Of a stretch of DNA of 52,339 bases, positions 28,564 through 38,053 are shown piece after piece. The stretch is from positions 1 to 52,339 of the forward strand of contig JALQVI010000004.1 in assembly GCA_023260395.1 (NCBI GenBank), read 5' to 3'. Under the pieces are notes generated by a model. The model was not told the origin of the DNA. It worked only from the letters and a program-made list of their open reading frames with translations, and did not search any database. The translations under genes were made by a program, and so were the position numbers. The stretch comes from Candidatus Nanopelagicales bacterium (lineage in GTDB: Bacteria; Actinomycetota; Actinomycetes; S36-B12; UBA5976). How positions within the stretch are numbered: the first letter of the stretch is position 1; each line of letters begins with the position of its first letter.

Positions 28564-30054
28564 CTATTTACGTTTACGTTTTTCGCGAATTCGAAGATTG
28601 ATGACAATAGGCGAACCAACGAATCCGAATTCTTCGCGGAAACGGCGCTCGATAAATCGACGATATCCGGCTTCTAGAAAACCAGAGGTAAAGAGAATAA
28701 AAACCGGCGGTGCAATTCCGGCTTGGGTTCCGAAAAGAATCTTTGGTTGCTTGCCACCACGCACCGGGTGAGGATGCGATTGCACGATTTCGGCAAGGAA
28801 CGAGTTCAGGCGGCCTGTTGGAACACGCGTTTGCCAGCCAGCAAGAGACTTCTCTAGAGCCGGTACGAGTCGATCAGAGTGCCAACCGGTACGAGCGCTC
28901 AAATTGATGCGCGGTGCCCACGTGACTTGATTCAGCTCTCGTTCAATTTCACGATCTAAGTAATAACGGCGATCTTCATCAACGAGATCCCACTTGTTAA
29001 ACGCAATAACCAAAGCGCGGCCAGATTCGACAACCATGCTGATGATTCGCAGGTCTTGCTCTGAAAGTGGCTGGCTCGCATCGAGCAAAACTACGGCAAC
29101 ATCGGCGCGATCAAGGGCAGATTTCGTGCGCAACGTTGCGTAGTACTCATGGCCCGATGCGTGCTTTGCTCGCTTGCGTATGCCTGCAGTATCAACAAAG
29201 ATCCACTCTCGGTCGCCCAAGGTGATGAGTTCGTCAACTGGATCGACTGTCGTGCCTGCGACACTATCTACAACGGCACGCGAGTCCCCCGAAAGCGAGT
29301 TGAGCAGACTTGACTTTCCAACGTTTGGCTTGCCGAGTAATGCGATACGTTTCGGACCGGCAGGTCGCGCCTCGCCTGATCCCTTTTCAGGAAGTGCCTT
29401 AATGATTTCATCGAGCAAATCGCCACTTCCGCGACCGTGTAGTGCTGATACAGGGAATGGCTCACCTAGGCCGAGAGACCAGAGATTTGCAACTTCTGGC
29501 TCAACACGAGAATCGTCGACTTTATTTGCCACCAAAATGACAGGAACTTTTGCCTGTCGCAAAATTCGAACAATTGCTTCATCTGCGTCCGTAGCACCGA
29601 CTGTCGCATCAACAACGAATAGCACCACATCACTTGTGAGCATTGCCTGTTTAGCTTGTGCTGAAACTTGCGCCGACAAACCCTTGGCATCATGTTCCCA
29701 GCCACCGGTGTCTACGACGATGAATGGGATGCCATTCCAATCGGCTTCGTAACGAACTCGATCTCGAGTAACACCAGGAATATCTTCGACAACGGCTTCT
29801 CGACGACCAATCAGTCGATTAACAAAAGTTGATTTTCCAACGTTAGGACGTCCGACAACGGCGACAACCGGCAAGTTCGCTAGGACGTCTTCTTCATCGA
29901 GTTCGCAGATGTCGTCAATACCTAATTTGTCGAGCAACTCGGCATATTCGGCTTCGGTCAATCCCGAAAGATTTTCGGGCAATTCAATGTCGTCATCGAT
30001 TTCAATCGCGTCGCCAGCTACGTCGTAAATTTCGACGCCTTCATCTTCATACAT
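28564..30054 (-). CDS. der: Ribosome-assembly GTPase Der (EngA)
   Basis: 496 residues with two tandem GTPase domains: P-loops GRPNVGKST (near residue 68) and GKPNVGKSS (near 242), with G3 DTGGW and DTAGI, G4 NKVD and NKWD, and the C-terminal KH-like domain. It acts in 50S subunit assembly. The N-terminus has a 60-residue acidic extension ([12 protein letters not shown] and similar) absent from the shorter E. coli protein but seen in some Actinobacteria. It starts by TAATG overlap with cmk, the usual actinobacterial pair. The C-terminus is strongly basic (RIREKRKRK). Confidence 0.96.
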   Translation of the reverse strand: MYEDEGVEIYDVAGDAIEIDDDIELPENLSGLTEAEYAELLDKLGIDDICELDEEDVLANLPVVAVVGRPNVGKSTFVNRLIGRREAVVEDIPGVTRDRVRYEADWNGIPFIVVDTGGWEHDAKGLSAQVSAQAKQAMLTSDVVLFVVDATVGATDADEAIVRILRQAKVPVILVANKVDDSRVEPEVANLWSLGLGEPFPVSALHGRGSGDLLDEIIKALPEKGSGEARPAGPKRIALLGKPNVGKSSLLNSLSGDSRAVVDSVAGTTVDPVDELITLGDREWIFVDTAGIRKRAKHASGHEYYATLRTKSALDRADVAVVLLDASQPLSEQDLRIISMVVESGRALVIAFNKWDLVDEDRRYYLDREIERELNQVTWAPRINLSARTGWHSDRLVPALEKSLAGWQTRVPTGRLNSFLAEIVQSHPHPVRGGKQPKILFGTQAGIAPPVFILFTSGFLEAGYRRFIERRFREEFGFVGSPIVINLRIREKRKRK

Positions 30055-30713
30055 TAGGCACCACGCACAATGTTCAGGATGCGCTCAATTACCTGTTCGA
30101 GCGTCATATCGGTTGTGTCGACAACAACTGCGTCATCGGCTTGAACGAGCGGCGATGTCTTACGAGTACTGTCCGCTTTGTCACGTCTGGCAAGCTGCTG
30201 CTGTGTCGCTTGGATGTCTTCCCCATTTTCTGCGGCGCGACGTGCTGCTCGTGCAGTTTCATCGGCAGTCAGAAATATTTTGACTTTGGCATTGGGCAAA
30301 ACCACAGGACCAATATCTCGGCCCTCAGCAACAATTCCATTAACTGCGTTTGCGGCAATTTCTCGTTGCAAATCCACCAGCAGTGCCCGAACCTCTGGAA
30401 CTGCACTTACTCGACTTACTCCTGCGGTTACATTCTCGCCGCGAATTGGTTCAGAAACATCAATCGGACCGACGTGGATACCTGGAGTATCGGGGTTTGT
30501 ACTCGGCAATATTTGCGCTTGCTTGGCGTAAGCCGCGATTTCTTGCGGGTCATCCAGATCCACATGTTGATCCTGCATAAACCATGTCATCGCACGGTAC
30601 ATCGAACCAGTGTCAAGGTATTGAAGTCCCAGTTCACGGGCAACCGCACGCGAAACCGTAGATTTTCCTGATCCGCTAGGGCCATCAATAGCGATTACTA
30701 GCGGTGAGGTCAT
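30054..30713 (-). CDS. cmk: Cytidylate kinase
   Basis: 219 residues. P-loop [24 protein letters not shown], the family motif [12 protein letters not shown], and lid residues RRDKADSTR. It phosphorylates CMP and dCMP. The ATG has TAGAAT 6 nt upstream and the sequence GAAGGA in between, so both leaderless and weakly led starts are possible. It is coupled to der by TAATG, and tyrA lies 16 nt upstream. Confidence 0.96.
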   Translation of the reverse strand: MTSPLVIAIDGPSGSGKSTVSRAVARELGLQYLDTGSMYRAMTWFMQDQHVDLDDPQEIAAYAKQAQILPSTNPDTPGIHVGPIDVSEPIRGENVTAGVSRVSAVPEVRALLVDLQREIAANAVNGIVAEGRDIGPVVLPNAKVKIFLTADETARAARRAAENGEDIQATQQQLARRDKADSTRKTSPLVQADDAVVVDTTDMTLEQVIERILNIVRGA

Positions 30714-30719
30714 TCCTTC

Positions 30720-30725
30720 ATTCTA
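30720..30725 (-). promoter_or_regulatory. Candidate -10 element for cmk-der
   Basis: TAGAAT in the 16-nt gap after tyrA, 6 nt before the cmk ATG. It is the best -10 match among the leaderless candidates. Confidence 0.5.
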
Positions 30726-30729
30726 CGCG

Positions 30730-31794
30730 CTAAGTAACTACCGTGAAATCAGCAGAAGTTAAGGCACGTTCCAGCGTCACCACGCTCGCTGGTTCAACCG
30801 TGAGCTCAACTAAACCTGTCATTCGGCCGAGTGAATGATCAATTCGCACATCTTCGAGGTTGACGCTTGCAGCAGCCGCAACGGCAAAGAGTCGAGCCAA
30901 CTCGCCAGGTTGGTCAGCAAGTCGCACTGAAATGGTTGCCATGTCTTTGCGAGCAGTACCATGCTTGCCCGGAAGTCTGTCACGACCTTTCGAGCCACGT
31001 ACGAGAACATCTTCGATACCTTGCTGGTCAGAATCAAGCAGAGCGCGAGCAACCTCGGCTAAATCGTGAGCGACTGACGTTACTTGATGCGCAACCTGCG
31101 TTGCATTTCCAGCCAAGATTTGCTGCCATAAATCAGCATTTGAAGATGCGATGCGAATTGTGTCTCGTAGCCCTTGGCCAGCAAGTTCAATATCTTTCTC
31201 TTCGGCATTCAGCAATTGCGCTGCCAAAACAGAAGCAACAACTTGTGGCGTATGGGACACTAACGCAACGGCCCGATCATGATCAGCAATTGATCGACTG
31301 ATCGGCACAGCACCTAGCTCAAGAGTCAATCCTTCGACCGTCGAAAAGCTTTCATCGGACGTAAATTCATTCCGAGTAATTACCCATGATCGATCAACGA
31401 ATAAGTTACTTATCGCTGAAGCAGCCCCTGACACTTCCCTGCCGGCCATCGGGTGTCCACCAACGATGCGACTCAGTGAATGTGAATCTAAGTCGCTAAG
31501 CTCCTCGAAAATGGATCCCTTAACGCTGCTGACATCAGTGATGACGGCACGCTGTTGACTACGAACCATTTCTCGAATAACCGAACCTGTAACTGCAGGC
31601 GGTGTTGCAACGACAACAATGTCGGCTTGAGAATCTCCGTCCCACCGCTGTGCGCCACTTTTTGCAATGGCAGTTTCAAGCGCGTCGGGGTTGGAATCAG
31701 CCAGGTACACAACGTGGTCGAGTGCCACGAGACCCAATGCAATTGATGTGCCGATAAGACCAGTGCCGACAACGAGAACAGTTGACTTAGACAT
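30730..31794 (-). CDS. tyrA: Prephenate dehydrogenase with ACT domain
   Basis: 354 residues. The NAD(P)-binding site is VLVVGTGLIGTSIALGL. The dehydrogenase core includes VSSVKGSIFEEL and the conserved HPMAGRE. The C-terminal ACT domain (about 284-354, TISVRLADQPGELARLFAVAA) suggests feedback control by tyrosine or another amino acid. It converts prephenate to 4-hydroxyphenylpyruvate. It begins 6 nt after aroH, so chorismate mutase and prephenate dehydrogenase, two consecutive steps of tyrosine synthesis, are encoded together. Confidence 0.94.
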   Translation of the reverse strand: MSKSTVLVVGTGLIGTSIALGLVALDHVVYLADSNPDALETAIAKSGAQRWDGDSQADIVVVATPPAVTGSVIREMVRSQQRAVITDVSSVKGSIFEELSDLDSHSLSRIVGGHPMAGREVSGAASAISNLFVDRSWVITRNEFTSDESFSTVEGLTLELGAVPISRSIADHDRAVALVSHTPQVVASVLAAQLLNAEEKDIELAGQGLRDTIRIASSNADLWQQILAGNATQVAHQVTSVAHDLAEVARALLDSDQQGIEDVLVRGSKGRDRLPGKHGTARKDMATISVRLADQPGELARLFAVAAAASVNLEDVRIDHSLGRMTGLVELTVEPASVVTLERALTSADFTVVT

Positions 31795-31800
31795 GAGCAG

Positions 31801-32157
31801 CTACTGCGAGATGTCTTGGCGCAGGACTTGAGCGCCGCGTAAGTAAATGTGCTTTACATCCGAACGTGGAACGTCAATGTTGGCATGAACCATCACTCGC
31901 ACAGTCATTGGCATCGCCCCGTGAACATCGATTTCTTGCGCACAAATTAGCGGCACATCCGAAAGTTCGAGTTCGCGAGCTGCTGCGGCCGGGAATGCGC
32001 AATGTAAATCTGGCGTAGATGTAAATAAAACGCTGACCAAATCGTCGTTGGCAATCTGATTGCGGTCAAACATCTCTTTGAGTAATTCGACAACTGCGGA
32101 TCGCATTTCTTCAGCATCGTCTTGCTGAAGACAGGTCGCTCCTCGAATTGCACGCAT
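31801..32157 (-). CDS. aroH: Chorismate mutase, AroH type
   Basis: 118 residues of the trimeric AroH fold: RGATCLQQDDAEEM at the start, VLFTSTPDLHCAFPAAAARE in the middle and HIYLRGAQVLRQD at the end, containing the active-site Arg, Glu and Tyr of the Bacillus enzyme family. It makes prephenate for tyrA immediately downstream. I chose the ATG at 32157, which gives the family N-terminus and avoids overlap with rluB. TAGACT lies 7 nt upstream, its TAG being the rluB stop codon, so it may have an internal promoter. Confidence 0.92.
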   Translation of the reverse strand: MRAIRGATCLQQDDAEEMRSAVVELLKEMFDRNQIANDDLVSVLFTSTPDLHCAFPAAAARELELSDVPLICAQEIDVHGAMPMTVRVMVHANIDVPRSDVKHIYLRGAQVLRQDISQ

Positions 32158-32167
32158 AGGTGAAAGT

Positions 32168-32893
32168 CTAGAGCCCAACAGCGTTGTACAAAGCACCCAA
32201 CTCGGCGTTGCTCAAGTCGCGCACTTGACCGCTACGTAATCCCGCGAGTTGAACTGGCCCAACTCGCGTGCGCACGAGATCGAGCACTGGATACCCCAAT
32301 TCATCAAAGAGCCGTCGAACAATTCGATTACGGCCTTCGTGAATTGTCACTTCGATGACAGATGAATCATTTGAGATGTCGACAATTTTCGGATTTGCGA
32401 CTTCTACTGCTCTATCCTCGACCACAACTCCAGCGGTGAGTTCACGCAAAATGTCTTTTGTGACGCGACCGCGAACTCGAGCGACATACGTCTTTTCAAT
32501 TCCATGCGAAGGATGTCCTAGCCGGTTGGCCAACTCACCATCATTTGTCATTAAAAGCAGGCCTTCGGTATCTGTATCTAGCCGCCCGACATGAAAAAGT
32601 CGTTCTTCAAAATCAGCAACAAAGTCACCTACACAGGAGCGTCCCTGCGGATCAGACATCGTAGTGACAACACCACGAGGTTTATTTAACGCGACGACAA
32701 CTTTGCCACTGGCCTGAGCGATTAAGACTCCGTCCACGCGAATTTCACTGACTAGTGGATCAACCCGAGCGCCTAGTTCATCTGCAACTTCACCGTCGAT
32801 AGAAACGCGTCCTGCAGTTATGAACTCTTCGCATTTGCGGCGAGAGCCTAGACCGGCAGCAGCAAGCACCTTTTGAAGTCGGATTTCCGCCAT
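32168..32893 (-). CDS. rluB: 23S rRNA pseudouridine synthase, RsuA/RluB family
   Basis: 241 residues. An N-terminal S4 RNA-binding domain (RLQKVLAAAGLGSRRKCEEF) is followed by the catalytic domain with the catalytic aspartate D106 in GRLDTDTEGLLL and the C-terminal motif EGRNRIVRRLF. It probably modifies helix 90 region uridine in 23S rRNA as RluB does; RsuA-like 16S activity cannot be excluded. It lies 5 nt after scpB, the standard scpA-scpB-rluB arrangement. Confidence 0.93.
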   Translation of the reverse strand: MAEIRLQKVLAAAGLGSRRKCEEFITAGRVSIDGEVADELGARVDPLVSEIRVDGVLIAQASGKVVVALNKPRGVVTTMSDPQGRSCVGDFVADFEERLFHVGRLDTDTEGLLLMTNDGELANRLGHPSHGIEKTYVARVRGRVTKDILRELTAGVVVEDRAVEVANPKIVDISNDSSVIEVTIHEGRNRIVRRLFDELGYPVLDLVRTRVGPVQLAGLRSGQVRDLSNAELGALYNAVGL

Positions 32894-32898
32894 GGCGT

Positions 32899-33585
32899 TT
32901 ACGCGGTCGTCAGATCAAGAACTTCTTCGACATCATCTGGCATTGGCAGATGTTCAGCAATTGGCGGAAGTTCATCAAGAGACTTCAATCCAAGACGCTC
33001 TAGGAAGTACGTCGTAGTCCGAAGCAGAAGCGCACCGGTTTCATGATCGTGGCCGGTTTCTTCGATAAGTCCGCGCGTCACCAATGTACGAACAACACCA
33101 TCAACGTTAACGCCACGAATCGCAGAGATTCGGGCACGTGTAACTGGTTGACGATAAGCAACGACTGCGAGTGTTTCGAGTGCAGCTTGGCTCAACCGAG
33201 CATGTTGGCCTTCAAGGACAAATCGCTCTACAACAGGGGCACATGTGTCGCGGGTCCAGAATCGCCATCCGCCCCCGCGTTCACGCAGGTCAAACCCGCG
33301 GCCAGCCGCTGCATACTCCTGAGACAAATCATGCAATGCCGTAATAACTTCTTCTTCTGGCGTACGAGTCAACGTAGCTAGTGCAGAAGTAGTCATCGGT
33401 TCTTCGGCCACCATCAGGAGCGCCTCAAGAGCGGCGTGAAGTGTTGGTGCGCCTAAACCTTCTTCAGGCGCCTCTTCGGTCACAGATTCGCCTTCAACGA
33501 TTTCATCTTCGGAGATTTCTGGTGCGTCATTTTCTTCAGACACTGAGATTTCATCTAGTTGCTCGTTGGTGATGTCGTCACTCAT
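32899..33585 (-). CDS. scpB: Segregation and condensation protein B
   Basis: 228 residues. An acidic N-terminus of about 45 residues precedes the two winged-helix domains: HAALEALLMVAEEPMTTSAL and, in the second, AALETLAVVAYRQPVTRARISAIRGVNVDGVVRTL (cited as the segment from AALETLAVVAYRQPVT on). ScpB dimers bind ScpA and regulate the SMC condensin complex. Overlap of 8 nt with scpA supports coupling. Confidence 0.95.
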   Translation of the reverse strand: MSDDITNEQLDEISVSEENDAPEISEDEIVEGESVTEEAPEEGLGAPTLHAALEALLMVAEEPMTTSALATLTRTPEEEVITALHDLSQEYAAAGRGFDLRERGGGWRFWTRDTCAPVVERFVLEGQHARLSQAALETLAVVAYRQPVTRARISAIRGVNVDGVVRTLVTRGLIEETGHDHETGALLLRTTTYFLERLGLKSLDELPPIAEHLPMPDDVEEVLDLTTA

Positions 33586-34687
33586 TGTCTTGGTCCTTTA
33601 CTTCGTCCAACTCGCTTGAATCATCAACGAGACTTGCCATTTCCTGCTGAAGTTCACTCGCCACCTTGGCCCAGATGTCATCTGAGTCTTCATCCTCGTC
33701 ATCAATCGATTCATCCTCGGTATCGTCATCAGAACCGTTGAGCGAATTTTCGCCAGCTTCGGAATCACCAGAGTCAGAACTCAAGCTTCCAGCATCGATA
33801 TGTTCTTCTTCGATACTCAAGGCATCGCCAAGTTCATCCCGGAATTCTTGAACTTCCGTTGCATCAAATTCGTCAATTTCGTGACCAATGGTCGCACCTT
33901 CTTCTCCTACCCAACGGATGTGCAAATCGCCTAGAGGCACTGGCTGATCGAATAGCACGACGCCATCTCGATAAATTTCAAGCAACGCCAAGAAACGGGC
34001 TACAACAAGCAAGGTCGTGTCGCAATCGATAGTCAACGAACGGAAAGTTGCATTGCCCACTCGACGCAAACGCTCAACGATAATTGCGGCTTGTTCACGT
34101 ACCGAAACTCGCGCGGCATGAATGTGAGCAACTGAAATGATTTCTGGAAGTTTCGGTTCAAGGGCACGTGAAGCCAAATTTGCGAAGGCATCTGGATCCA
34201 TGCCGATTTGAACTTCTGGCATGAGTTGCATGAAACGTTCTTCAAGACTGACCGAACGTGGGTGCATGCGACCTGCAGTTTCGAGGCGTACCTTGAAATC
34301 AATAGCCATTTGCTTGAAGGCTCGGTATTGCAACAAACGTGCAAGAAGCAGATCGCGCGCTTCAAGAATTGCAATGTCTTCTTCGTCTTCGACTTCGCCA
34401 CCAGGCAGCAGACGGGCCGCCTTGAGATCTAGCAATGTTGCAGCAATGACAAGGAACTCTGTCGCTTCATCGAGTGACCAATCTTCGCCAGCGTCTTTGA
34501 TGTAGGCGATGAAATCATCAGTGACAGTGTGGAGCGCCATCGCCGTGACATCGAGACGATGCTTAGCGATGAGCGACAGCAGGACGTCAAACGGCCCAGA
34601 AAATTCTTCTAGTTGAACTAAGAAGGAATGTGAATTGTCCCCCGGCTCCGCGGTTACGGAAAGCTCGGCAGGTGCCGGGGCAGACAT
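33578..34687 (-). CDS. scpA: Segregation and condensation protein A
   Basis: 369 residues. The kleisin N-terminal domain begins LEEFSGPFDVLLSLIAKH and the C-terminal winged helix ends near FDQPVPLGDLHIRW. This is longer than usual (about 250) because of a C-terminal acidic, low-complexity tail of roughly 100 residues rich in Asp, Glu and Ser. The kleisin bridges SMC heads. The ATG overlaps the parA stop as TGATG. Confidence 0.94.
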   Translation of the reverse strand: MSAPAPAELSVTAEPGDNSHSFLVQLEEFSGPFDVLLSLIAKHRLDVTAMALHTVTDDFIAYIKDAGEDWSLDEATEFLVIAATLLDLKAARLLPGGEVEDEEDIAILEARDLLLARLLQYRAFKQMAIDFKVRLETAGRMHPRSVSLEERFMQLMPEVQIGMDPDAFANLASRALEPKLPEIISVAHIHAARVSVREQAAIIVERLRRVGNATFRSLTIDCDTTLLVVARFLALLEIYRDGVVLFDQPVPLGDLHIRWVGEEGATIGHEIDEFDATEVQEFRDELGDALSIEEEHIDAGSLSSDSGDSEAGENSLNGSDDDTEDESIDDEDEDSDDIWAKVASELQQEMASLVDDSSELDEVKDQDNE

Positions 34688-35661
34688 CAGCTCGTGACCG
34701 AGCCCTTCGCATCAAGGCGCTCCACCAATTCCCAAGCGAGATTGCGGTAGGCAACTGCACCGGAAGAGTTTGGTGCTTGTTCGACGATAGATACGCCGGC
34801 CTTGGTGGTTTCAGGGAACTTAACGGTACGACTGATTGTCGTGTGGAATACTGCTTCGCCAAAGAGGTCGTAAACAGCTTGGACAGTCTCGCGGGTGTGA
34901 AGCGTGCGTGCATCCACCATGGTTGGAAGAACGCCGTCAATTGTCAGACGCTGATTCAAACGCTCTTGAACCTTTGAGATTGTTTCCTTGAGCATTTCAA
35001 CACCGCGCAACGCAAAGTACTCACATTCCATAGGAATGATGACGCCGTCGGATGCAGTAAGTGAGTTGACGGTCAGCAAACCAAGCGACGGTTGGCAGTC
35101 GATCAAGATGAAGTCGTAATCGTCCTTCACGGTTGCAAGCGCACGGTCCAAAGCAAATTCGCGAGCTACTTCACCGGCAAGACGTAATTCTGCTGCGCTC
35201 AAATGAATGTTTGCTGGTAGCAAATCAAGTCCAGCGACTGTTGTCTTGGTGATGACTGATGTTGCAGGCGCAGATGAGGAATCCATCAACATGTCGTAGA
35301 CCGTGGGACGTCCAACCAGGTCATCGCCACGAACGCCAAGACCGATGGACAAAGAGCCCTGCGGATCCATGTCGACCATTAATACCTTGCGCCCAGCTTC
35401 GGCTAGTGCAGCGCCCAAGTTGATGGTTGTCGTAGTTTTTCCGACACCACCCTTTTGGTTGCACATGGAAATGACATATGCCGGGCCTGTGCCGGTTAGT
35501 GGCGCAGGCTTTGGAAACGATGGGATTGGGCGACCTGTGATACCAACAGGGCCAGCCTCGGGCGCCACGATAGGCGTCACGGAAGCCGGCGTTGGCTCGA
35601 TAGGTGCGAAAGTCACTGTTGGATCCTGTGGCTGATGGTCTTGGGGCATTGCAACTGCCAT
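34687..35661 (-). CDS. ParA-family ATPase (orphan)
   Basis: 324 residues. About 60 Pro-rich residues precede the ATPase with the deviant Walker A CNQKGGVGKTTTTINLG, then VDMDPQGSLSIGLG (Walker A' and switch) and DFILIDCQPSLGLLTVN (Walker B). No parB or parS site is adjacent, so this is not the chromosomal parAB pair but the extra ParA-like gene usually found upstream of scpAB in Actinobacteria. It probably positions or regulates the condensin or chromosome. AAGGA is present before the ATG. Confidence 0.9.
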   Translation of the reverse strand: MAVAMPQDHQPQDPTVTFAPIEPTPASVTPIVAPEAGPVGITGRPIPSFPKPAPLTGTGPAYVISMCNQKGGVGKTTTTINLGAALAEAGRKVLMVDMDPQGSLSIGLGVRGDDLVGRPTVYDMLMDSSSAPATSVITKTTVAGLDLLPANIHLSAAELRLAGEVAREFALDRALATVKDDYDFILIDCQPSLGLLTVNSLTASDGVIIPMECEYFALRGVEMLKETISKVQERLNQRLTIDGVLPTMVDARTLHTRETVQAVYDLFGEAVFHTTISRTVKFPETTKAGVSIVEQAPNSSGAVAYRNLAWELVERLDAKGSVTS

Positions 35662-35767
35662 GTGTTTGTGTCCTTCCAGCGAATGCCGCAGCGAGCGACA
35701 TTACTTAAGTCGCTGGGGAAGACACGACCAATTTTAGGATACGCCTATTTCATGGGATACAGCGGGT

Positions 35768-36718
35768 TCAGACACGCCCCGCGCGCGGATGACTTGTGGC
35801 GTACACCTCGCGTAATTGGTCCACCGTGACCATGGTGTACACCTGCGTCGTAGTTACTGATGCATGTCCGAGCAACTCCTGAACAACTCGAACATCAGCT
35901 CCGTTTTCAAGTAGATGGGTCGCAAACGAATGGCGAAGGGTGTGTGGAGAAACTTTTCCCTCTAAATCAGCCTTTTTCGCCACATCTTGTAAGATTTGCC
36001 AGGCACTTTGGCGCGACAACCGGCCTCCCCTGGCGTTCAGAAAGACAAACGGTGTGCCTTTGCCACCTGCGGCCAACACTGGTCTGGCACGAACAAGGTA
36101 GGCATCTAGAGCCGACATAGCTATGCGTCCGATGGGAACCAGTCGCTCTTTGTCGCCTTTTCCATGCAGTTTGAGAATAGGTTGATTGTCGGAAAGCATC
36201 GCAACATCATCGATAACCAAATCCATGAGTTCGGAAATACGAGCGCCAGTTCCATACAAAAGTTCCAGCAAAGCCCGATCACGTAGCATCAGCGCGCCAG
36301 TATCCGTATCGGAATCTGCACCAACAACAGCTAAGAGTCGTTCAACGTCGCCAAAGGGCAGGGCTTTCGGCAGTCTTTTTGCTGGAGACGGCGGCTTAAC
36401 AGAGCGAGCCACATCAGCGACAACTACGCCTTCACGGGCTAGGAAGGAATGAAGCCCACGAACTGCAATTACAGTTCGCGACGCCGACGACGCGGCCAAC
36501 GGTTCATGGTTGCCATCGCCAAGGCGCAAGGCAACAAGGAAATCCGACACCAACGCCGAGGAAATGTCTTTGGGATCTGCAATATCTTTCGAGATGCAAA
36601 ACGACACGTAGCGATTTAGATCTCGCCGATACGCAGCTAGCGAATTTTTCGCTAGGCCACGCTCGACGATCAAATGATCTAAGTACGACGCTACGTGTCG
36701 TTCAAGCAGTGTTGCCAC
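35768..36718 (-). CDS. xerD: Tyrosine recombinase XerD
   Basis: 316 residues. The N-terminal SAM-like DNA-binding domain covers about 1-100. The catalytic set is complete: R160 (GTGARISEL), K187 (HGKGDKER), H259 and R262 ([12 protein letters not shown]), H285 ([10 protein letters not shown]) and nucleophile Y294 (QVYT). It resolves chromosome dimers at dif, with a chromosomal role supported by the neighbouring condensin genes. Start is GTG; TAGTCT lies 6 nt upstream and its TAG is the ald stop codon. Confidence 0.95.
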   Translation of the reverse strand: MATLLERHVASYLDHLIVERGLAKNSLAAYRRDLNRYVSFCISKDIADPKDISSALVSDFLVALRLGDGNHEPLAASSASRTVIAVRGLHSFLAREGVVVADVARSVKPPSPAKRLPKALPFGDVERLLAVVGADSDTDTGALMLRDRALLELLYGTGARISELMDLVIDDVAMLSDNQPILKLHGKGDKERLVPIGRIAMSALDAYLVRARPVLAAGGKGTPFVFLNARGGRLSRQSAWQILQDVAKKADLEGKVSPHTLRHSFATHLLENGADVRVVQELLGHASVTTTQVYTMVTVDQLREVYATSHPRAGRV

Positions 36719-36724
36719 GCCTAC

Positions 36725-36730
36725 AGACTA
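36725..36730 (-). promoter_or_regulatory. Candidate -10 element for leaderless xerD
   Basis: TAGTCT, 6 nt before the xerD GTG; the first three bases are the ald stop codon. The identical hexamer occurs at uvrB with the same stop-codon overlap. Confidence 0.5.
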
Positions 36731-37843
36731 GGCCAGTGCACTCTCAAGAGGCAGTAACTCGTAACCGAAAGCATCGGCTACAGCCTGGTACGTCACCTTG
36801 CCGGCATGAGTGTTCAGACCCAGTGCAAGTGCCTTGTCATCCTTAAGCGCTTGCTTCCAGCCCTTGTTAGCCAATGCAACTGCGTAAGGCAACGTCACGT
36901 TGGTCAATGCGTAGGTAGATGTATTTGGAACCGCACCTGGCATGTTTGCAACGCAGTAGAAAACCGAGTTGTGAACAGTGAACACCGGATCAGCGTGTGT
37001 GGTTGCCTTTGAATCTTCGAAGCAGCCACCCTGATCGATTGCGATGTCAACGAGGACTGAGCCTGGCTTCATGCGTGATACAAGTTCATTGCTGACAAGC
37101 TTTGGAGCCTTGGCACCTGGGATCAGAACTGCACCGATAACCATGTCTGCTTCGAGGCAGAACTTTTCAACGGCTAGTGCACTAGACATCTGTGTCTTGA
37201 TGCGACCTTGGTAAACCATGTCGATCTGACGAAGGCGCTGAATGTTGAGATCAAGAATCGTCACATCTGCACCCATGCCGAGAGCGATTTGAGCTGCATG
37301 TAGACCCGAGACGCCGCCACCAAGAACAACAACCTTCGCTGGAGCTACGCCAGGAACGCCACCGAGAAGAACGCCACGACCACCGTTTGCGCGCATCAAT
37401 GAGTAAGCGCCAACCTGTGGAGCCAAACGTCCGGCAACCTCTGACATTGGTGCAAGGAGTGGAAGCGAGCGATCTGCAAGCTCAACGGTTTCGTAAGCAA
37501 CACCGGTTACGCCAGCCTTAAGCAATGCGTCAGTGCACTTTTGCTCCGCAGCAAGGTGAAGGTAAGTGAATAGCAATTGGCCATCACGCATGCGATGGTA
37601 CTCATCGGCGATTGGTTCCTTGACCTTCATGATCATTTCGCCGGTATTCCAGACATCGTCTGCGGTTGGAAGAATCGTTGCGCCTGCGGCTACATACTCT
37701 TCGTTAGTAATTGATGAGCCAAGACCAGCATCTTGCTCTATAAAAACTTCGTGGCCATTACGAGTAAGTTCCATAACGCCAGCTGGAGTGATTGCAACGC
37801 GATATTCATGGTTCTTAATTTCGCGTGGGATACCGACCTTCAT
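36728..37843 (-). CDS. ald: Alanine dehydrogenase
   Basis: 371 residues. N-terminal [17 protein letters not shown], the catalytic/substrate region with [12 protein letters not shown] and [10 protein letters not shown] (Lys and His), the NAD-binding glycine motif [22 protein letters not shown] (seen as [13 protein letters not shown]), and [19 protein letters not shown]. It catalyses the reversible NAD-dependent deamination of L-alanine to pyruvate and ammonia. AAAGG lies 7 nt before the ATG. It is divergent from the XRE-cupin gene over 210 nt with several inverted repeats, so shared control is possible. Confidence 0.96.
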   Translation of the reverse strand: MKVGIPREIKNHEYRVAITPAGVMELTRNGHEVFIEQDAGLGSSITNEEYVAAGATILPTADDVWNTGEMIMKVKEPIADEYHRMRDGQLLFTYLHLAAEQKCTDALLKAGVTGVAYETVELADRSLPLLAPMSEVAGRLAPQVGAYSLMRANGGRGVLLGGVPGVAPAKVVVLGGGVSGLHAAQIALGMGADVTILDLNIQRLRQIDMVYQGRIKTQMSSALAVEKFCLEADMVIGAVLIPGAKAPKLVSNELVSRMKPGSVLVDIAIDQGGCFEDSKATTHADPVFTVHNSVFYCVANMPGAVPNTSTYALTNVTLPYAVALANKGWKQALKDDKALALGLNTHAGKVTYQAVADAFGYELLPLESALA

Positions 37844-37969
37844 CGATCAACCTTTCACATGTGGAAGGCCTCATTGCCCGCCAGAGATTACGGTAGCGGC
37901 GGGCACGATTCTTTACCAATTTCGGGCTAGTGAAATAGACATAGTCATCACGTGAATTTGTGAATACTC

Positions 37970-37985
37970 ATTCCCTAAAGGGAAT
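37970..37985. promoter_or_regulatory. Inverted repeat in the ald/XRE intergenic region
   Basis: ATTCCCT-AA-AGGGAAT, 7-bp arms with a 2-nt spacer, near the middle of the divergent region. Symmetry and position suggest a regulator site, perhaps for ald. Confidence 0.4.
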
Positions 37986-37994
37986 TTGCGCCAT

Positions 37995-38016
37995 AGTTGG
38001 ACATTCTTGACCAACT
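37995..38016. promoter_or_regulatory. Inverted repeat upstream of XRE-cupin promoter
   Basis: AGTTGG-10 nt-CCAACT, 6-bp arms about one helical turn apart, just upstream of the XRE-cupin promoter candidate. Confidence 0.35.
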
Positions 38017-38025
38017 CACTTTGCA

Positions 38026-38052
38026 TGCACTTAAAGTGCAGTAAAATGCACT
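38026..38052 (+). promoter_or_regulatory. Promoter and three-half-site operator of the XRE-cupin gene
   Basis: TGCACT-taa-AGTGCA (38026-38040) followed by a third TGCACT half-site at 38047-38052. The -10 candidate TAAAAT (38042-38047) lies between and ends 6 nt before the ATG; TTTGCA (38020-38025) could be the -35. A protein bound here would cover the promoter, so autoregulation is likely. No Shine-Dalgarno, so leaderless. Confidence 0.55.
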
Positions 38053-38053
38053 C